This document shows, in pieces, positions 1 to 5,014 of a stretch of DNA of 5,014 nucleotides (position 1 is the stretch's first letter; every line of letters begins with the position of its first letter). The stretch spans positions 1 through 5,014 of the forward strand of contig JAUXJX010000197.1 of the NCBI GenBank assembly GCA_030624545.1, in the 5' to 3' direction. Below the pieces are notes generated by a model that ran no database searches, had not been told where the DNA came from, and saw nothing but the letters and a program-made list of their open reading frames with translations. Source of the stretch: Bacteroidota bacterium (GTDB taxonomy: Bacteria > Zhuqueibacterota > JdFR-76 > DREG01). The translations under genes and the position numbers were made by a program.

Positions 1-263
1 ATAGTCCAGGTATATGTCTCTTTCTCGCCTAATCCGAGGAGAAACAGCCGGGCCATGTTTTCGAACTGACTCTTCGAGGCCAGGAAAAGGACTGCATGTT
101 TCTTGGCCCTAAAATCCTGCAGATCACTGGTAGAAAGTTGGATGAATTGGGTGAGGCGCTTTGGCAGAGCGAGTTCTTGGAGAGTCTCGTCCTTAAAGAC
201 CGGGATGATCAGTGCGTCCGTTCTTAGTTGAGAGAGGGTTGGTTTAGAGACTGAGTATTTCAT
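1..263 (-). CDS. pepA: Leucyl aminopeptidase, M17 family, N-terminal part (3' end missing)
   Basis: The gene starts at ATG 263-261 and stays open to the left edge, giving 87 residues starting MKYSVSKPTLSQL. The pattern fits the N-terminal (macro-like) domain of M17 cytosolic leucyl aminopeptidases (PepA): an early strand LRTDALIIPVF (about residues 13-23), a middle segment with DFRAKKHAVLFLAS, and the diagnostic RLFLLGLGEKETYTW near residues 71-85, matching the family pattern RVLLVGLGKKEK. In this family the N-terminal domain helps hexamer assembly, while the two-metal catalytic domain that removes N-terminal amino acids from peptides is C-terminal and lies outside the window, so activity cannot be judged. 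It is in the same direction as nuoN, 153 bp downstream, with its own ribosome site, so it may be cotranscribed or independent. A close alternative is another macro-domain-like protein, but the GLG-K-E segment favours PepA. Confidence 0.78.
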   Translation of the reverse strand, partial: MKYSVSKPTLSQLRTDALIIPVFKDETLQELALPKRLTQFIQLSTSDLQDFRAKKHAVLFLASKSQFENMARLFLLGLGEKETYTWT

Positions 264-274
264 GGTATTATGGT

Positions 275-279
275 TCCTT
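275..279 (-). promoter_or_regulatory. Ribosome binding site of pepA
   Basis: The minus strand reads AAGGA followed by an 11-base spacer and the ATG at 263-261. The spacing is longer than the usual 5-9 bases, but this is the clearest Shine-Dalgarno-like sequence in the window. It supports this ATG as the start of the aminopeptidase gene and suggests that the gene is translated independently of nuoN. Confidence 0.55.
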
Positions 280-384
280 CAAAATGTGGAGAATTGCCAT
301 TCACTAGTGATAGTTTTTCGACAACTCATACAGAATTTAAAAGGTAATCTTTCTCTTCACGTGAGGGCAAACAAGATTCTTCTC

Positions 385-403
385 CTGGCCTTGCCGGGAC
401 CAG
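385..403 (-). terminator. Weak hairpin after nuoN, doubtful terminator
   Basis: Just downstream of the nuoN stop, the minus strand reads CTGGTC, then a 7-base loop, then GGCCAG. This can form a 6-bp stem with one G-T wobble (arms 398-403 and 385-390). The bases that follow are AG-rich before a short TTGTTT and do not form the uninterrupted T-run of an intrinsic terminator. It could slow polymerase or protect the nuo mRNA 3' end, or it could be chance. The rest of the 153-bp spacer (264-416) shows no promoter with good -35 and -10 boxes for pepA and no coding region. Confidence 0.2.
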
Positions 404-416
404 AATGACATTGGGA

Positions 417-1871
417 TTAAGGTGAGGCCAAAATCGAACCTTGAAACAGCTCGAACAGGCTGGAGGGAACGACCCCCATCAGCAGCACGGCGAGCATGGC
501 AAAAAGAAGTGCGAATGAGAGGCCGATACTTGCTTTCGGCACCATCACCTCGCGTTCCGACTCCCGCATATACATATTGACAACAACGCGCAGATAGTAA
601 TAAACCGAGATGACGGAATTGATGACGCCGATAATGACCAACCAAACATAGCCGGCCTGAATCGCCGCATTGAAAATATAGAATTTGCCGACGAATCCGC
701 CGGTGGGCGGAATCCCCGACAGGCTGAACATGAAAACCGCCATCGCCAATGCTGCAAATGGATAACGATAGCCCAGGCCACGATAGTCCTCTATTTTCAG
801 ATTCTCTTCCTTGTTGGAATAGCCCAGGTAGGAGATCACGCCAAAGGCGCCCAGGTTCATAAACGTATATACCAAGAGATAGAACAGCACACTCGACTGG
901 CCGAGATCACTGCCTGCGATTACGCCGACGAGAAGATAGCCGGCATGGGCGATACTCGAATAGGCAAGCATCCTTTTGATATTGTTCTGAGCGATGGCGA
1001 CCACATTGCCGACCGTCATGGTCAGGGCAGCGACGACCCAGAGAACGGTGAGCCATTCCGATTCGGTCAAGGGCAGCCCGGCAATCACGATTCTTACCAG
1101 GGGAGCAATTGCCGCGCCTTTCGCCCCGGACGACATGAAGGCGGCGACTGGCGTTGGCGCACCCTGGTAAACATCCGGCGTCCACATGTGGAAGGGCACG
1201 AACGCCGCCTTGAATGAAAATCCAATGATCAGCATCAAAACTCCGGCGACGAGCATCAAGCCGCTGAAGCCGCTCTTTTGGATATGCCGACCAATCTCGA
1301 TTAGGTCCAGCGAACCGGTCGCGCCATAAACAAGGGCGATACCGTAGAGGAAAAATCCCGTTGCAAAGGCCCCGAGCAAGAAGTATTTGAGCGAAACCTC
1401 CACAGAATCGATGCGCATTTTCCGGATGCCGGTGAGGATATAGAGGGCAATCGATAACGTCTCCAGGCCGAGAAAAACGACCAGAAGATTCGTGGTGGAG
1501 ACCATCATGATCATGCCCACCGTTGAAAGCAGGAGCAGGCCGTAGAAGTCACCGTAGTTCAGGTATTCTGCCTCGACCTTATTGAGAGAAAGCAGAATCG
1601 ATAGCAGCGCGCCCACCAGAAAGACGATGGTAAAGGCGAGAGCAAAATTATCCACGAGGACGGTGCCGTTGAACCCGGTTAGATTCCGATCCCACAGGAC
1701 GATTACGGCCCACAGCGCCGCGGCCAGTCCTGCGACGGCGATAACCGCAAGAATTTCACGCTTTATCCGTGAAGTAAACAGGGGTGCCAACAACAGAATA
1801 CTCGCGGTCACCACGAGGGCGATCTGCGGAAAAATCGAACTTATCTGGATTGACGGAGGCGTGAAATCCAT
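417..1871 (-). CDS. nuoN: NADH-quinone oxidoreductase subunit N
   Basis: This is the antiporter-like subunit closest to the quinone-binding side among the three (L, M, N), an inner-membrane proton-translocating part of complex I. It is complete at 484 residues, essentially the family length (E. coli 485), with about fourteen hydrophobic segments. Key residues are E137 in FLGLETLSIALY, K221 in FSFKAAFVPFHMWTPDVYQG, K251 in SSGAKGAA, K299 in NNIKRMLAYSS, H309 in SSIAHAGY and K396 in GGFVGKFYIF. E137, K221 and K251 are shifted by four from E. coli E133, K217 and K247; K396 corresponds to K395. The ATG lies one base past the nuoM stop (TAA-G-ATG), with only a purine-rich, weak Shine-Dalgarno-like stretch inside the nuoM 3' end, so translation is probably coupled to nuoM. 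Its C-terminus (MGVVPSSLFELF then a short tail) is normal for the family, and it ends the nuo genes in this window. Confidence 0.98.
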   Translation of the reverse strand: MDFTPPSIQISSIFPQIALVVTASILLLAPLFTSRIKREILAVIAVAGLAAALWAVIVLWDRNLTGFNGTVLVDNFALAFTIVFLVGALLSILLSLNKVEAEYLNYGDFYGLLLLSTVGMIMMVSTTNLLVVFLGLETLSIALYILTGIRKMRIDSVEVSLKYFLLGAFATGFFLYGIALVYGATGSLDLIEIGRHIQKSGFSGLMLVAGVLMLIIGFSFKAAFVPFHMWTPDVYQGAPTPVAAFMSSGAKGAAIAPLVRIVIAGLPLTESEWLTVLWVVAALTMTVGNVVAIAQNNIKRMLAYSSIAHAGYLLVGVIAGSDLGQSSVLFYLLVYTFMNLGAFGVISYLGYSNKEENLKIEDYRGLGYRYPFAALAMAVFMFSLSGIPPTGGFVGKFYIFNAAIQAGYVWLVIIGVINSVISVYYYLRVVVNMYMRESEREVMVPKASIGLSFALLFAMLAVLLMGVVPSSLFELFQGSILASP

Positions 1872-1872
1872 C

Positions 1873-3444
<1,572 letters not shown>

Positions 3445-3449
3445 TTTTC

Positions 3450-3518
3450 TTAGCCACTAAGGAACACGAAGAAAACCAAAGGACGTATTCGCGTTTCTTC
3501 GCGTAGCTTCGTGGCTTA
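3450..3518. repeat. Palindromic repeat of 10-bp units between nuoL and nuoM
   Basis: The spacer is almost entirely one structured element. On the + strand there are three tandem 10-bp units at 3454-3463 (CCACTAAGGA), 3464-3473 (ACACGAAGAA) and 3474-3483 (AACCAAAGGA). After a single base (3484) come three units in the opposite orientation: 3485-3494, 3495-3504 and 3505-3514, which read on the minus strand as ACGCGAATAC, ACGCGAAGAA and CCACGAAGCT. The middle pair matches at 9 of 10 positions, the outer pair at 7 of 10 plus flanking AG-CT, and the inner pair poorly, so the nuoL-nuoM transcript could form a long imperfect hairpin. It begins two bases past the nuoL stop and ends a few bases before the nuoM ATG. 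It has no coding capacity. It resembles the CACGAAG-rich short dispersed repeats that I recall from many environmental bacterial genomes; membership in such a family is inference. It lacks a T-run, so it is unlikely to be an intrinsic terminator. Confidence 0.8.
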
Positions 3519-3520
3519 TC

Positions 3521-5014
3521 CTATAAGATTATATAAAACAGTATCAGTACCACTCCCAGCACGAAGACGAGCGCATAATTCTGTACGAATCCCGTTTGAA
3601 CCTGGCGCAGTCTTTTGCCCGCACTCCTTATGATTTCGCCGGAACCGTTCACGGCGCCGTCGATGATTTTCACATCCATAAATCTCCACAGCAAAATATC
3701 GGACATCCTGTGAATGGGCCGCACGACAAGGAAATCATAGACTTCATCTATAAAATATTTGTTGAATACCAGCCGGTATAGTCCGCGCAAATTCCGGGCT
3801 ATGGCAACCGGCAAATTGGGCTTCGAGATATAGAGAAGATAGGCAAAACCGATGCTGACAAGAACGATCATGAAAACGATTCCCATCAACGTCCATTCCA
3901 GTTGATGATGGGCTGCATCGGCTCCATGAGCCGAAGCTGCCGCGGCCTCCCGGATTTCCACGCTTTTCTCGAATACCGGGTGAAGAAAGCGTTCGAATCG
4001 ATTTGCTCCGCCAAGTATGGCAGGAATCCCAACAAAACCGCCGATGACCGAAAGAACAGCCAGAATACTCAGCGGGACGGTCATGACTTTGGGCGATTCG
4101 TGCACGTGGTGCGCAATCTCCTCATCGGCGCGCAGCTTGCCGAAAAAGATCATGAAAATGAGTCTAAACATATAGAAAGCAGTAATGCCGGCGGCGAGGG
4201 CTCCAATCAGCCAGAGCCAGAAACCACCGTAGGGGCTGGAAAAAGATTGCCAGAGAATCTCATCCTTGCTGAAAAATCCCGAAAGCCCGGGGATACCTGC
4301 AATCGCCAGCGTGGCGATCAAGAAAGTCCAAAACGTAACGGGCATACGTTTTCTCAAGCCACCCATGATGCGAATGTCCGTGTTATTCGACATGGCATGC
4401 ATCACACTGCCGGCTCCAAGGAAAAGCAGCGCTTTGAAAAAGGCGTGGGTCATGAGATGGAAAATCCCCGCGGAATAGGCAGCCACTCCGGCGGCCAGAA
4501 TCATGTAGCCGAGCTGGCTGACCGTAGAATAGGCCAACACCCGCTTGATGTCGAATTGGGTCATGCCGATAGAGGCCGAGTAAATAGCGGTGAACGCACC
4601 CACAATTGCGACCACCAACAAGGCGGTAGGCGACAAGGTATATAGCACATTAGCCCGGGCCACCATATAGACCCCGGCGGTCACCATGGTGGCGGCATGG
4701 ATCAGTGCGCTCACGGGCGTTGGACCTGCCATGGCATCGGGAAGCCAGACATACAACGGAACTTGTGCGGATTTGCCAATGGCGCCCACAAAAAGCAGCA
4801 GAGCAATCGCGGTAATCACGCCGCTGCCGGCCCCAAAGTTGGCCGCAGCCTGGGAGAATACCCCGGTGAAGTCCAGCGTTCCGAAGGTGACAAAAATCAA
4901 AAACATACCGATCAGAAAGCCGAAATCGCCGATGCGGTTGACCACAAAGGCCTTTCTTCCGGCATAGGCGAATTCCCTATTCTCGTACCAAAATCCGATA
5001 AGCAAATACGAACA
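3521..5014 (-). CDS. nuoL: NADH-quinone oxidoreductase subunit L (5' end missing)
   Basis: This is the most distal antiporter-like subunit of complex I in the inner membrane; it takes part in proton translocation and carries the long lateral helix that runs along the membrane arm. The frame is open to the right edge, giving 497 visible residues that begin C-S-Y-L-L-I-G-F; by alignment from memory with E. coli NuoL about 148 N-terminal residues are missing, including the GWEG glutamate. An in-frame TTG near the edge is an internal Leu codon, not the start. Counting from that Leu as residue 1, key residues are R24/D27 (VVNRIGD), K78 (GKSAQVPL), H103 (LIHAAT), K154 (FDIKRVLAYS), H183/H187/K191 (HLMTHAFFK) and K247/D248 (FFSKDEI). 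K78, H103, K154, H183, H187 and K191 keep the exact E. coli spacing (K229, H254, K305, H334, H338, K342). A His-rich loop lies near 298-302 and an Ala/His-rich soluble loop near 355-368. The C-terminus (about 405-494) holds the horizontal helix and a final membrane anchor. It stops at TAG directly beside the palindromic repeat that precedes nuoM. Confidence 0.97.
   Translation of the reverse strand, partial: CSYLLIGFWYENREFAYAGRKAFVVNRIGDFGFLIGMFLIFVTFGTLDFTGVFSQAAANFGAGSGVITAIALLLFVGAIGKSAQVPLYVWLPDAMAGPTPVSALIHAATMVTAGVYMVARANVLYTLSPTALLVVAIVGAFTAIYSASIGMTQFDIKRVLAYSTVSQLGYMILAAGVAAYSAGIFHLMTHAFFKALLFLGAGSVMHAMSNNTDIRIMGGLRKRMPVTFWTFLIATLAIAGIPGLSGFFSKDEILWQSFSSPYGGFWLWLIGALAAGITAFYMFRLIFMIFFGKLRADEEIAHHVHESPKVMTVPLSILAVLSVIGGFVGIPAILGGANRFERFLHPVFEKSVEIREAAAASAHGADAAHHQLEWTLMGIVFMIVLVSIGFAYLLYISKPNLPVAIARNLRGLYRLVFNKYFIDEVYDFLVVRPIHRMSDILLWRFMDVKIIDGAVNGSGEIIRSAGKRLRQVQTGFVQNYALVFVLGVVLILFYIIL

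Noticed and set aside
299..311. 13-base match to the TA-cloning vector junction ATCACTAGTGAAT, suggesting vector contamination or a chimeric join
   Set aside because: The match (recalled from memory) does not extend into further vector polylinker on either side, and the flanking genes look natural, so chance is more likely.
337..645. Minus-strand frame overlapping the nuoN 3' end and the spacer
   Set aside because: It is a shifted frame inside nuoN with no family-like features; the conserved nuoN frame explains the sequence.
3902..4645. Long open frame on the + strand (247 codons) opposite nuoL
   Set aside because: It lies wholly antisense to the strongly conserved nuoL frame. Its product is polar and low in recognisable motifs, as expected for the reverse of a membrane protein gene, and no ribosome site or family similarity supports it.
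5003..5005. TTG as a possible start codon of nuoL
   Set aside because: The frame continues to the window edge with Cys-Ser-Tyr, matching the conserved CSYLLIGF stretch near residue 149 of E. coli NuoL, so this is an internal Leu.

Overview
The window is a run of four same-strand genes, all on the minus strand. They code for the distal membrane arm of bacterial respiratory complex I (proton-pumping NADH:quinone oxidoreductase, NDH-1), followed by the start of an aminopeptidase gene. Read in the direction of transcription (high to low coordinates) the order is nuoL (5' end missing at the right edge), nuoM (complete), nuoN (complete), and a pepA-like M17 leucyl aminopeptidase gene (only its first 87 codons, cut by the left edge).

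The organism is a bacterium with an ordinary nuo gene order (L-M-N at the 3' end of the cluster) and intermediate base composition judged by eye. The protein style would fit several environmental Gram-negative lineages, but nothing visible fixes the phylum. There are no rRNA or tRNA genes, CRISPR arrays, transposases or phage genes.

Layout: 5014-3521 nuoL fragment; 3520-3445 spacer, almost filled by a compact palindromic repeat made of three 10-bp units facing three inverted 10-bp units around one central base; 3444-1873 nuoM; one base; 1871-417 nuoN; 416-264 spacer with a weak hairpin and a 10-bp palindrome; 263-1 pepA 5' end.

NuoL, NuoM and NuoN are the three antiporter-like (Mrp-related) subunits. 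Each carries a chain of charged residues in the middle of the membrane that links quinone reduction in the rest of the complex to proton translocation. Apart from the NuoL glutamate lost with the missing N-terminus, the signature lysines, glutamates and histidines checked here are present, and most keep exactly the E. coli spacing, so all three subunits look functional. The aminopeptidase is unrelated in function and is probably just the next gene, either read through from nuo or started from a promoter that I could not identify.

I see no undescribed biological system here. The one structure that the genes do not explain is the 10-bp-periodic palindromic repeat between nuoL and nuoM.
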